Shown here one piece after another: positions 22,857 to 53,404 of a DNA stretch of 64,000 nt. The position numbers were made by a program, and so were the translations under genes. This DNA comes from Trissonchulus latispiculum. Taxonomy: Eukaryota; Nematoda; Enoplea; Enoplida; Ironidae. Location of the stretch: the NCBI GenBank assembly GCA_030248195.1, contig JASAND010011163.1:1-64000 (forward strand). The letters are read 5' to 3'. The notes under the pieces are model-generated. The model searched no databases. It saw only the letters and a program-made list of their open reading frames with translations, and was not told where the DNA came from. Position 1 is the first letter of the stretch; every line of letters begins with the position of its first letter.

Positions 22857-23370
22857 CATTAGGACCGAAATCTCGGGGGGAAGGTTACAGTTAATGTAGC
22901 TTATAACTATGCGTTCATATGCATTTTAACTAAAATGCATCAGATTGGCTAATCGTCTAACCCTATGTTAAATTTTAATCTATGTATTAAATTAACATTT
23001 TAATTTTTACATATATGCAATTAAACTAGTAAATTAATATACATTAAATTAAATATATTAAATTTTAAAATTTTATCTCTGGAGGGTGCGGGGCGTACTC
23101 AACTTCATTGTTAAGTGTCTATGCGATTGCATTGAAACGCATTTGATTGGCTGGCTACTTAGCTACGGTACCCTCATCAGTGAATTTCAGTATTAATAGC
23201 AACGCTATTAAAATTGAACCCCCAAAATCTCGGGGAGGAGGTCACTTATACACAGAGATAAGAATTTGACATAAGGAACGCGACTAGCCAAGCAGTTAGT
23301 TGAAACGCATATCAACACATGGTTAATAATATAAACCATACCCCTGCCTCCCGAGATTTCGGCCTTAATG
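22857..23370. mobile_element. MITE-like element related to 4026-4437
   Basis: Ends CATTAGGACCGAAATCTCGG and CCGAGATTTCGGCCTTAATG are inverted and match the core ends of the element at 4026-4437. Internal blocks (GATTGGCT.GCTACTTAGCTACGGTACC-type) appear in the opposite orientation to that copy. Part of the interior seems duplicated, so this may be a composite of two copies. Confidence 0.65.
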
Positions 23371-23711
23371 TGGAGCAGCTTACAGGCTATTTACACACTA
23401 GGAAGGTGTGAGAACAGTAAACACAGAAGCACGGCAGAAAGAAACCTCAGTTTTTTCTCTCGTTCAACGGCTATATGTATCTAAAATAAATATATCTTGA
23501 AAAGGTTTTGCCTGTAAAATTATCACATAAAAATAAAAATCACATATCAAATTTTTTAGTTTATTCGTAAGCGCAGCAGTTTGTAATATTCTAATCAGTA
23601 TTCTATTGCCAGACAAAACATTCTCAACATTAAACATAACATATATAGGCAAAAATACACATTTTTGACGTATGTAAGTCACTAAGAGTGATATCTAAAA
23701 TCTAGTATATG

Positions 23712-24694
23712 TGTCGCAGTCTAAAAGCATTTTCCGTCTCAGTCTAATTGCAAATGGGCTAGTCTAATAGCATGAGACTGAGCAAAATGCTGTTAGACTG
23801 AAAATTTTCAGTCTAATTGCAATTAGACGTACCATTGTTCGTCTAATTGCAATTGGGCGAAGAGTGTCTCGTCTAATTGCATTTTGATAAAAAATGTTTT
23901 GTTTAATGCATAAGAACAGCGCTTCACTGTAATTGTATGCGGAGAAAGGCACAGAAAGTCGAAAAGATATTATCATTAAGAAAATAGCTTTGAAATCATA
24001 GTAGAATTACTTTTCGTTTAGACATTGAAAACTTGAAGACTAAAGGATTTAAAGGATACTCCAAAGGATTTTGAAAACATAGTAGAAATTAGCTACAATT
24101 TATTAGAATTTGAAGACTTTCAAAAGCTTAAAATTTCCAAATTTTGACAGTCGAACTAATATTTGGATCTCAAGTTTTTATACAATTTTTACAATATTTT
24201 TTATACTACACGAACATTTTTATTATTGCATAGAAACCCTCAAAGTAAAAATGGGTTAAAATAAAAAAAGTAACACTATATAACATTCTTTCAAAACCTA
24301 AATTATATTTCAAAAGTAAATTATATATAGATGTGTGCACCAAAGTATTCAGGTTTTCAATGTCTAAACGAAAAGTAATTCTACTATGATTTCAAAGCTA
24401 TTCTTAATGATAATATCTTTTCGACTTTCTGTGCCTTTCTCCGCATACAATTACAGTGAAGCGCTGTTCTTATGCATTAAACAAAACATTTTATATCAAA
24501 ATGCAATTAGACGAGACACTGTTCGCCCAATTGCAATTAGACGAACAATGGTACGTCTAATTGCAATTAGACTGAAAATTTTCAGTCTAACAGCATTTTG
24601 CTCAGTCTCATGCTATTAGACTAGCCCAATTGCAATTAGACTTATATTCTCCGTCTAATTGCAATTAGACGGGAAATGCTTTTAGACTGCGACA
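23712..24694. mobile_element. Foldback element with ~300-bp near-identical arms
   Basis: The left arm (23712-24020) is the inverse of the right arm (24355-24694), with the end TGTCGCAGTCTAAAAGC. TATG flanks both ends (23708-23711, 24695-24698), a likely 4-bp target duplication. The arms contain repeated ATTGCAATTAGAC palindromes; the left arm lacks about 30 bp present in the right. High arm identity suggests recent origin or ongoing conversion. The roughly 330-bp centre is AT-rich and non-coding. Confidence 0.8.
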
Positions 24695-25552
24695 TATGCA
24701 ATTTTTAAACCTGAAAATATGGAGACAAGTTTACAACAAATTTTTCTGCAGAAAATTCTATTGGACCAATTTCTACTTTGACAAGAAAGGAAAACATCGG
24801 TGGAGGTGTCAGGACTGATTCCTATTTCATTCATTTCACCATTAGAAAGACTAATTGGAAGTTGCCTTCTTTTCAGTCATCTCATAAACGGTCATCCTTG
24901 GAGAGTGAAGGTTAAGGGATGTGAGTCCTAATGAAGGCCTTCGCTCCCCCCCCCTATTTTCTCTCCACGAGATCCAGGAACTGGGAAAGAAGCAAAGAAA
25001 GAAATGAAGCATTAGCACACAGTTCAGTTCATCTCGTCTTCGTTTCAGATTGCCACTTTTCATTTCATTCATATACTTTTCGCCTAAAAAACTGAAAAAA
25101 CCGAATCTTACGTCACCATCAGCAAGAGTGATGTTGATATGAGTATGCAAAACATAAAAAAACTTGTCAACTTGAAGTTCAGCCCAAAATTGGTGTCTAT
25201 CCCCCTTACTTATTACTTATATATTGTCATTATTAATTATTAATTATTAATGAATTGTTGGTGGCTGAATGGTGATTGATCTATTTACTCATTTGGGCTT
25301 ACCTGTATAGTCAGAAACAGTCCAAGCTTTAATTTTTAAATTAGAAAGCATTTGCTTTGTTTTTTGCTTCATTTTTTGTGTTACACACCACAGCACGAAT
25401 TTCGGAGTGATTGATGTCTGGCTGTAAAAGTGGGCCGATTGACAAAACAAATCAAATCAAGTCGCCCAATCCGTCAATTCTTTTAATAAAGGATGCCAAT
25501 TTACCTACCAGATCATCAGTGTCATTTATATATGACCAGTACCAGACAATAC

Positions 25553-25584
25553 TAAATTAAATTAAATTAAATTAAATTAAATTA
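25553..25584. repeat. (AAATT)n microsatellite
   Basis: About six uninterrupted copies of AAATT. The same motif recurs at about 61106-61130. Confidence 0.8.
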
Positions 25585-26333
25585 AAAGATCATCTTTTTA
25601 GGAACACTTTCAGAAAGCGCGGGGTATGCAAAAATAATTGGTTTTGCTGGCAGCAGCACACCGCACTGATTTGCGCTCCACTCTCCTCTTTAAACTGTTT
25701 TATGTAAAAGATTGAGTAAAATTTGGCACTCTTGGAATTTGGCAAAAACAATGTTTCATCTTGACATCTCTCTAAATGTATGTACGTCACGTATGGGACA
25801 GTCATAAATTTTTTAATTTTTCACACATTTTACGTCAGACCTTAGTGTTTATTTAGCACGTACATCTTCTACCTGTGTTCTTCCTTCTAAACATGAACTG
25901 AACAAGGGCTTAACATTAAATATCCTGACAAGCTTTTTCAGCACAATTTGTCAGAGGTTTCAAAAAAGCCCGCCGAATCCCAGAAGCAGCTGTGAAATCA
26001 GTAACGGATTATTTCTATGGAATGTACAGTAGTGGGCCGTGTTGATTCTGTCGGCTTAATTAACAAGAGTGTCAGGTTCTGTACTCAATTTTTCACCTTC
26101 AACAACGTTAGAGCTATATTTTTCAGTCCCAAGAAATACTGATACTGCCTGCTAAAATTTAGGTCTTGGTTTTCCTCTATGACTTAGCACACTTACAGCT
26201 AGATACGGGCATTTTCTTCCTCGAATTAAATGAGTAGAGTTAAATTTTTAAATTCAACCCAACAAGAAATATCAAAATCTGGTTGCTCATGTGCCCGAAA
26301 AGTATTAACTCAATTTTAACTCTTTAATTCTTT

Positions 26334-26404
26334 GGCTCCGCCGGGAATCAAACCACGGACCTCCTGGACTGCAGTCAGGCGGGCTACCACTACACCACAG
26401 AGCC
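26334..26404 (-). tRNA. tRNA-Cys(GCA)-like gene or relic
   Basis: On the - strand, 71 nt fold with a complete 7-bp acceptor stem (GGCTCTG with CGGAGCC, one G-U pair), an anticodon stem of 4 to 5 bp and loop CTGCAGT with anticodon GCA. The A box (TGGTGTAGTGG) and B box (GGTTTGATTCC) are good. The D stem has a mismatch and the T stem two, so it may be a tRNA pseudogene or the head of a tRNA-derived repeat. I do not see a strong T-run terminator. Confidence 0.5.
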
Positions 26405-28128
26405 TGTCTGTACATAGGTAGTTCGAGGCAACCCTAATACAGATATCGAACATTTCAAAATTGTTAATTGTAATGTTTGCTCTAAAAATCTGAATTCGTT
26501 TCTTCCGTTACTTCGTTGCAGCATGACTCGGCCCCATGGTTACGGAAAAGAAAGGTGAAAAGGTGAAAAAAACTGGAAATTTGAAAAACTGTGAAAAACT
26601 GCCAGTTTTCATACATCCTTAATTATTTGAAATAATAATATTTTACGGTCACAAAATTGCATTAGAATTTGTTGCACCAAAGGGTAACAGGTCACTTCTA
26701 CATATTCACTGATTGAAAAATCTATAACATGTACGCTTGGATCTAAAATCTATTGGTCTATCGCTCAAAGCTTTCGTGTTTTTACATTTTAGCTATTGTT
26801 ACATACCATACACACTACGGTTAATAATGTTTACTCTATGTATCTGATTCAAAAACAGCTCGCGATATATGTATCCGATGAGTTGCTTTTGTTAACTGAC
26901 TGAGTCATCATATCAACATATTAGTTTTGATATGTCTTTAAAGCAAATTTGCTTTGCTTATTGCTTAAATATTATACCGGCTAATCCTATTATTTTGTTA
27001 AGCTAACTTAACATAACTATATTTTAAAACTTTCATCGCAATTTATTTTGTACAATAAATGCTATTGGTAAGGTGTATTGGGTTAAGAAAATCTTTCGAC
27101 AGGTCAGGTAAGTCGGGCTTACTTGCCTGCCGCTCCGAATTCGGAGCTGGCATAGCTTTTTCTATGACTTGAAACAACCTCATTTAGACCTTTCGAGGGT
27201 CCCCTTTTAAACTTCAGGTTTGAGTGTTTTGTCCTTCACTAATATTCATAATTCTGATATGGCAAGGGGGGCAAAGAAGCAACTTGAGTAAAACTTTTCT
27301 AATTACCTGTTTTTCCTCCCTCCTATCGAAGTTGCCAGAGCTCACGTCGCCTGTCTTGTGCTTATTTCACCCACCTATTCCCAGCCTAGCCAGCTTAACA
27401 CATAGGCACACATTGTACACTCATTGCATAACTCAATGCTATTGCTGCTTCTGCCGCTCCTGTTAATGCCGTCGCACTTTTTCTTACAACAGCTATTACA
27501 TACTACATCCACATATACATATACACGTATATATTATATTATATTATATTATACATTATATACGCATTATATGTTATATAGGCGGTATATACAGAAGGGT
27601 AGACAGAAACTCCCCCTTCCACCTGGATATAGGACTGGCGTATTTATACTACTGAATCATATAAGCTGATATAGAGCTGTATACACACATCTGTGTACGC
27701 GTGTGTGTATGTGTATGAGTGTATGTGTGTATATTTGTGAGTGTGTGCCAGTGGCTGGTTGCATTAGGCTAAACGTTATATTATGTAAGTGTTCCACTTA
27801 ACTTCTCCATTCTATATACCAGTGGCAGCAGTAGCAGGCAGTCAGACTTCTCTTTCTGTGAGTGACTAGCGTAGCCTCAAGAGTGCGTCTAAGCTAAAAG
27901 GAAGCTGCTTAAACTTATTTTCACTTATTGATGTTTCGCATTTTTGCCCACAATTTTTGTTTTATTCTATCCCCCGTTTTTCTCTACAGGGGGTAGTCCC
28001 CGGTTTGCTAAATGCAATCGCACTACATCGCACCCTATCTTCCTTGTGTATCCGCTGGTACCGTGGACCGGTCTAAATTTCAACGAAACCGGGACACCTG
28101 TTAGAATTAGACTGTAATTAGGTATTAC

Positions 28129-29425
28129 TAGTGTTGTTTCAGTAGCCCATTTTAGTTTCAGTTTCAGTTTCAGTTTCGGTCGACAACCTGAGTTAATTTC
28201 AGTTTCAGTTTCAGTTTCAGTCAGATACCAAAAATAATTTCAGTTTCAGTTTCAGTTTCAGTCGTCATCCCAAAATAATTTCAGTTTCAGTTTCAGTTTC
28301 AGTCGCCGGTCGAAATTAATTTCAGTTTCAGTTTCAGTTTCAGTCGGTGACGCAAAATAGTTTCAGTTTCAGTTTCAGTCGGTGAAGCAAATAGTTTCAG
28401 TTTCAGTTTCAGTCCACGTTTTAGAATAGTTTCAGTTTTAGTCCGGCTTTTCAGTTGAAGTCATCGCCCAAAAAGATAAATTTCAGTTTTCGCATATTTG
28501 TAATTTAGAACTGTTGAATGAAGCTGCAGTTTTATTTTAAATCTCAGCTTCTATGTCAGTTCTGAGTAAAACAGTTTTATCTAATATATTGTACTTGCAA
28601 TCCAATCATTTTCTTTGTGAAGACAAAAAATTAAGACTGAATTCTGAATTAAGTTTTAATAGTTGCTTGCTGTATTGGCTTTCTCATTAACTAAGTACTT
28701 AAACCATCTTGGTTATTCGCTTAAGTAAAGCATCTCTCCAAAATGTAAAGCTGTTGAGGCCATAAAGCTTCATTGCTGCAATTCGATGCTTAGCTTCTGG
28801 TGCCACATCAACCACTTGTGCTTTAAAAACTATATAAAGCAATTACGCTTTAACATAACTTCCTAGTTTAAGTTTATCTAATATGCTGACATTAAATGAT
28901 CTGAAAAGGAATACTTCTATAATAATACGAGAAGCTAAAACGTAACACATTCCTTCAATTCTTTCGCAAGGAGGAAAACTATTATGGGAAATCTGCAATC
29001 GCATTTTAGAGAGAACTTAACCATACGCAGAGACTGAAAGGGTCTTGCACGCAGAGACTGAAATAGAGTTTCAGTTCCAGCATGAACTGAAACCGGTTTC
29101 AGCTCCAGCTACAAGGAAAAACTTCCGATTTTACGCTGGGACTGAAACTGTTTCAGACTTTTCTAGTTTCAGTTTCAGTTTCAGTTTCAGTTCTAGAATT
29201 GGGGTAGTTTCAGTTTCAGTTTCAGTTTCAGTCGGATACCAAAAATAATTTCAGTTTCAGTTTCAGTTTCAGTCGGCTAGTCTAAATGGTTTCAGTTTTA
29301 GTTTCAGTTTCAGTCCGTTTTCCAAACTAGTTTCAGTTTCAGTTTCAGTTTCAGTGACTGAAACTGAAACATGTAGAGACTGAAACCTAGTTTCAGTTTC
29401 AGTTTCAGCGACTGAAACATCACTA
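28129..29425. mobile_element. hAT-like non-autonomous element, TTTCAG family
   Basis: Left end TAGTGTTGTTTCAGT and right end ACTGAAACATCACTA are inverted, and the 8-mer GGTATTAC flanks both (28121-28128, 29426-29433). Both sides carry clusters of two to four TTTCAG hexamers separated by about 20 to 30 bp of variable sequence (28140-28440; 29160-29410). The interior has no frame for a transposase. hAT transposases bind short subterminal repeats, so the hexamers are plausible binding sites. Confidence 0.85.
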
Positions 29426-29433
29426 GGTATTAC

Positions 29434-48330
<18,897 letters not shown>

Positions 48331-49037
48331 CAACCATCCTCCAATTCGCCAACCTAAATTCGAATCCTTAGTCCCAGCACACGCCTTCTTCCTTCAACAA
48401 ATGGTGCTAAAAGTAAACATAAACTCATAATCGGCACCTCTCACTTTGGATTTTCGCTTGTGATACCGTCCCTCCTGCCCCCCCCCCCACCGGACCTTCT
48501 CCCTATGCTTCAGCTCGACGGGCTCTGGCTTCGTTCTCAGGGAGCGTTTTTGGACTGGACGACTGAAAAACCTCCGGACTCGATTTCAGGTATTCGGTCT
48601 CCGGCCCACCTGGTTCCGCTCCCCCGCCTCGCCTCGGCTCTGCTCAGATAAGGAGCTACCAAACTAGAAGACCTGAAATCTATACAAGGAAAAACCCTAC
48701 CGTTCGTCTTTGATTGTAATCTGTTGTATTTGTTTTTACATATACTTTGCAACGATTATGTTTCCCAGTCTACAGTCCGTCAAATCTCATTAAGCAGATA
48801 AAAAGGCTTGCTTTAGTTCAGATTGCAGAAAATGATTGCACCGTATTTAAAATACTCTTAAAATGTTTGGTATTAAGAAATTTTAAAATTTTGACAAAGT
48901 CATTACTTTCAGTTTGGTTTTAAAAAATTGAAATCCCTTTCTGCTTATTATCTACCTAGTTGTGAGCGTTTGCATGTTTTTATGTTTTTACAGAGGCCAT
49001 CTAGTTTTCTACTAGTCTTTATCTACATAATGACAAT

Positions 49038-49156
49038 AATAAAACAGATTATATATTTGTTTTATACGTATATTGTACCTGTGCAATGTAAGAGTATTTA
49101 AAAACTCTAAACTAGACAGTTTGTTGCAACATTAGCCAACAACTGTTTCTAATAAA
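49038..49156 (+). terminator. Candidate polyadenylation signals for junctophilin
   Basis: AATAAA occurs at 49038-49043 and 49151-49156, about 710 and 820 bp after the stop. Either could end a 3' UTR of that length; neither can be chosen from sequence alone. Confidence 0.35.
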
Positions 49157-49534
49157 CTAAAACTTTTGTTGGGAGTTTGAAGCAAGAGCCTTTACGAACC
49201 TTGCTAATTGTAGCCCAGCACTATTTATTTAGGTACTCAGAGACCTATTTTATGCTGCCCCCGCGATCCGCAGAATGGCACACAAGAGTCGTCAGAGAGA
49301 CGAAGGTCACGGACAGAAAACGTTACTTTAAGGAAACAATAGGTGACCTGTCGCCGTTTCGAGCCTAATCTTCCAAAGTTTAAACCGCTCTAAGTTTAGG
49401 AAATCTTTACAGAATATATTCGTGACAAGAGCAAAGTTTAGCGGGTTTAGGTTCTGTAATGGGTTTTAAATGGCTGCTAATTACGTGACTGACACTTGAA
49501 GTCGCCGGTTCCCGGAAGCCACAAAGCTTTCTCG

Positions 49535-49628
49535 GCTCTAGCCGACAAACCTACACAGCTATCCATCCCTACGTAACTCGTTGGTAAATTGGTACCACCA
49601 CGGTGGGTAGGTAGAAGGAGTCTGTGTA
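49535..49628. mobile_element. SINE fragment related to 62598-62880
   Basis: Shares the block CTCTAGCC...ACGGTGGG.AGGTA and GGAGT.TG.GTAG with the tail half of the tRNA-headed repeat at 62598. The head is missing. Confidence 0.45.
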
Positions 49629-49629
49629 G

Positions 49630-49690
49630 TAGTGTTGTTCACCGGCCCAATTTTTCGTGGGCCGGCCGGCCCATGTACCGGCCGATGCCA
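49630..49690. mobile_element. hAT-like end fragment
   Basis: TAGTGTTGTTCACCGGCCC followed by repeated CCGGCCC/GGGCCGG motifs has the shape of the other hAT-like left ends here, but no right end or target duplication was found. Confidence 0.4.
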
Positions 49691-51516
49691 CGTTTCGCCG
49701 GCTGCCAAAAATACAAGTAACAATTTGGCCCCAAAAGGAGGCAATATTCCTTTGTTGACCTTTATTAATTTCCATAGGAAATGATGAAAATTGTCTTCAA
49801 CTGTATATAAATAAACCTCCCTAATATATTAAATTTTCTAACTGCTTCAATTATTGTATGTATCACAAACATGGAACGAGACAACTCCGACTGTTACTCT
49901 TCCAGCACTCGCTTGATTACAGCTGTATAACAAAGGTTACTTAAGGTCGTGCTCCCCTCACGTGCAGATATAGTTGCAGAAAGCGCAATTATTGCCCGAT
50001 TGCATTCACATTTTCAGAAAACGGGAATGATCATAAACGTTCTGTAAAAACGCCAGCTTCATAGCATTCATGTAACAAAACAAAACAAGAAACAAAAATC
50101 TCGAAAATTGGTTATTTTTGACAGGATCTTGCTGAAAACAGGTTTCGTCGAATTGGAGCCAGTGTACACTACAAACATAGACAAGTTTATACTGAAATTA
50201 AGAGGTTCAAAAGAGGCACAAATTAGGTTAATTAGAGCCCTGTACACTGAATCAGTCTAAAGTTCTGGTCGAATAACTGATTTTGTCAAACTGAGGCCAA
50301 AATTTTTTGACCGAGGATTGCTCCACAACCATGGGGTGGATCTAAAAGATATTTTCCAAACAGTATGTTTGAACAATTTGCCCGGGGCAGTTTTTTATTT
50401 TTCTCTTTATCTGCCTCCAATCAAGAGCAATGATTTTTCAAAGTTGGATGAAATGCCAAATTTTCATAAAATGCTCAATTTCTGCACACTGAAACGATAT
50501 TTTGACAAAATCAAAAAACCGTCCCTGGCAAATTGTCGCAGAAACACATTGACCACGACCATTCTCTTCTTGCGTAAAATTTTTTCAGAAAAAATTTTGG
50601 TCAAAAATTTTAGCTACGTTTGGTAAGTTTCCGGCCAATACAAACTGGGTAGACACATTTCAATGATACCAAACGACGCACAAGTTGTAGAGCTTCATTC
50701 TGATATGTGGCTCAATTCATAGTTCCCAATATTGAGTATATAAGCTATAGCTTTCAAAAGTGGACTGAATGTAAGGTAAGTGCGACCTTAAAGATTAACC
50801 CTAGATGAGAACAAATTCCAATTTAGTGTTAAGTTTATGTAGAAGACAGTTCAGTGTTATGAAATTTTCAGTGAACTACTGTATTGGTATAGTACGGTGA
50901 TAATTAGAGGTCATCCATTTCTTCTAGCTTAGCTTTTTATGATGAGATAAAAGAAATAATTCCATATAATCATAAACAATGATCTTTAATTATTTATGGG
51001 GTTTCTTATTTCGTTGGCATTGTCTAAGAAAATGTTTTTCATTTTTTCAGTTCATGTCAGTTGAGCTACAACTGAGTATTGTTTGTGTCCCTAATGCGCC
51101 TGAGTGAGCTCCCAAGCCACACCGTTGCGCCCAAAAATGCGCAACCTTTTAGATTGCTGACAGTTGACAATTGCGAGAAGACAGCAAAATCGGCCGCAAG
51201 GTGGTGATTCCTTTTGGAGACATCAACTTTGAACCATTATTACTCAACCATTACTTAGAGCAGGGCTGCCGCGCGACCTTCCTCAGAAAAAAGGAAATAA
51301 AAAAGGAATTTTGCACCCGAAAAAAAGGAAAAAAGGAATTTGTCCGACAAAAATAGGAAATAACATGAATTTAAAGAGATAAATAAAAAACATTACTGAG
51401 CAAAAAATTAAATTTTTCCATTTTGAACAGCCACACAAGGTTTGAAACATTAGATACGTTTCAAAGCTAAGAGAATTTAAGCAAAACGCTATTTAAAATG
51501 CAAAAACGGACGCGTT

Positions 51517-51794
51517 CAGTGGTGGCGCCAGGGGGGGGGGGCGCATTGCGATTTGGGCCCCTCCCTTTGGGGTGTCGGGCCCTTACTAGAAAAATTTTTC
51601 AGCGGTTTATATGCATAGTTTGAGTGTTTTAAGAAATTTTTTAAAAAATCGGCTAATTTTTGCTAAAGATCGTAAAATTTTTGCTAATATCTGAGAAATT
51701 TTTTGGGAAATGAAGGTAAAATTTGCTAAAATTTGGCGAAAATTTTGGATTTCCCAAAAAAAGACCCCCTTCAAAAAACCTGGCGCCGCTACTA
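51517..51794. mobile_element. Small hAT-like element nested in 51261-52532
   Basis: Ends CAGTGGTGGCGCCAGG and CCTGGCGCCGCTACTA are inverted, with 8-mer GACGCGTT on both sides (51509-51516, 51795-51802). 278 bp, non-coding, with a G run beside the left end. The perfect 8-bp duplication fits hAT. Confidence 0.8.
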
Positions 51795-52034
51795 GACGCG
51801 TTTCAAGCTAAGTCTTTTTGATCACAGTAAATAAGCTATTATGAAATAGAAAATACGCGCCGCAGGCATTTTTTGGTTTTGTACCCCTTTTGTATTTTGA
51901 CTGTGACGTGAACTGTGACTTGAACGTGACCGTGACATCTACGCATTTTGCCATACGTATTTAGTGCATTCTGCAAATACCCCAAATAGTGCATTTGCTC
52001 AAAAACTCTCCAGCAATCTATGCACCCATTACAA

Positions 52035-52043
52035 TATATATAC

Positions 52044-52116
<73 letters not shown>

Positions 52117-52138
52117 ATATATATATATATATATATAC
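52035..52138. repeat. (TA)n microsatellite, about 100 bp
   Basis: Almost pure TA with a few CA/CG interruptions. Assembly of such tracts is error-prone, so the length may be unreliable. Any open frame through it (repeating Tyr-Ile) is spurious. Confidence 0.9.
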
Positions 52139-52979
52139 GTACGTTTAATGTTTCTCCACATTATATAAACATTCTATAAAGTACAAATTAATTTTTAACT
52201 TTTGTCTTTAAGCAAACAAAAAATAAGTCTAACAATTTCTATAATTCTAAATTCGTACCTGTAGGTTATGCTATTGAGTCATATTAAGTAAAAATATATG
52301 TAGATCTAGCTATTCTATAATAAAACTGAAAAATTAAGTTAAACAATATTCCGGCGAAGCCGGAACATTTTTGGAAATTACCACCGTAAGACTAAATTTT
52401 AGGCACATCTTTGTCGATTTTCAGAAAATTATTGAAAAAAGGAAATAAAAGGAATTTTTGCAGAAAAAAGAAAAAAAAGGACGACCTCGAAAAAAAGGGA
52501 AATAAAGGAAAAAAGGAACCGCGGCAGCCCTGCTTAGAGTTAAAAAATCAATCAAAATGCGGCTTAACATTTGCTCTTTCCAATGCATACAACGAAACTA
52601 ACTTTAGCTCTCGGAAATTATGTTACTGCATTTTCGAAGTAATTTAACTTTCCAGATTTTTTGCAGACTAAAGTAAATTTTTTCGTGAGGTATCGGCCAC
52701 ATCATTCGATTCCACTATCAAATAGCTGGGATCCCTTTTGTAATTATAATGAAACCGCTCTTCGTTATAAAGAAATTAGCTAAAATGTATGTGTAACCTG
52801 GATTTTGCCTACTTTTCCCAACTTTCGCAAGCGACCACTTTAGCTACATAGAAAGCAGCAATCGTGGCAACTAAAAAAGGATCCCTGGGTATTTTTGTGC
52901 AAAACACGTCCAGTAAGTGGCAGTCCTCTAGCTTGCATAGTAAATGCTCTACAATCGCTGGAAAAAATTTGGTCATGTT

Positions 52980-53404
52980 CTGGGTTTACTTTAGGCAAAA
53001 ATAAGTGGGGGGGACGCCCCCCCCCACTAGTGGGGGGGGGAGGTCGAAAAGGGGGGGGGGGGGACTAAAATGAGCCAAAAATGCTAAAAATGCTGCATAA
53101 ATAGCCTGTTTTCCACATACACTGCTATAACTATGCTTAAAAGTGCTCAAAAATCAAGTTTTAGCACCAAAAAAGACGATTTTTCATCAAAAATTTTCGG
53201 CGAAGCCGGAAAATTTTTGAAAATTTTGACCAAAAATCCTTAAAATTTGGCATTTTCTGGGCACCCTATAGTGAGTGGGGGGGGGAAGCCCAAAAAAGTG
53301 GGGGGGGGGGGAGGAACGAGTGGGGGGGAGGTGCTCGAGTGGGGGGGAACCCAAAAAGTGGGGGGCGCCCCCCCCCCGCCCCCCCCCCAGTAAAATAAAC
53401 CCAG
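52980..53404. mobile_element. Poly-G/C inverted-repeat element, copy 1
   Basis: Ends CTGGGTTTACTTT and AATAAACCCAG are inverted and followed inward by long G or C runs. The 5-mer ATGTT flanks both (52975-52979, 53405-53409). The interior includes AAATTTTCGGCGAAGCCGGA-type palindromes. A second copy in the opposite orientation is at 56573-56944. Confidence 0.7.

Larger units (their letters stand above)
24851..28128. other. Intergenic stretch without a protein gene
   Basis: Contains the AAATT run, the tRNA-like sequence and TA/TG-rich microsatellites at about 27505-27600 and 27670-27750. Remaining DNA is AT-rich; no frame resembles a known protein. Confidence 0.5.
48331..51260. other. Junctophilin 3' region and intergenic DNA
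   Basis: Contains the presumed 3' UTR, the two fragments at 49535-49690 and otherwise AT-rich DNA. A 102-codon open frame (50318-50626) has no recognisable domain and no supporting neighbours. Confidence 0.45.
51261..52532. mobile_element. hAT-like element with AAAAAGGAA-rich arms
   Basis: Left end CAGGGCTGCCGCG and right end CGCGGCAGCCCTG-like are inverted. The 7-mer CTTAGAG flanks both ends exactly (51254-51260, 52533-52539). Arms are dense in AAAAAAGGAA. It contains a smaller hAT-like insertion and a long (TA)n tract. No coding frame. Confidence 0.7.

Noticed and set aside
23764..24619. Pair of near-identical 70 to 77 codon frames on opposite strands
   Set aside because: They lie in the two arms of the foldback at 23712-24694 and are a by-product of inverted duplication.
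28140..28440. CRISPR-like array of TTTCAG repeats with variable spacers
   Set aside because: The host is an animal genome, repeat units vary in length, and the block is one arm of an element with inverted ends and an 8-bp target duplication.
50318..50626. 102-codon frame in the intergenic region as a small gene
   Set aside because: No recognisable domain, no splice or polyadenylation context, and AT-rich DNA gives such frames by chance.
51964..52179. 71-codon frame with a long Tyr-Ile repeat
   Set aside because: It is the (TA)n microsatellite translated.
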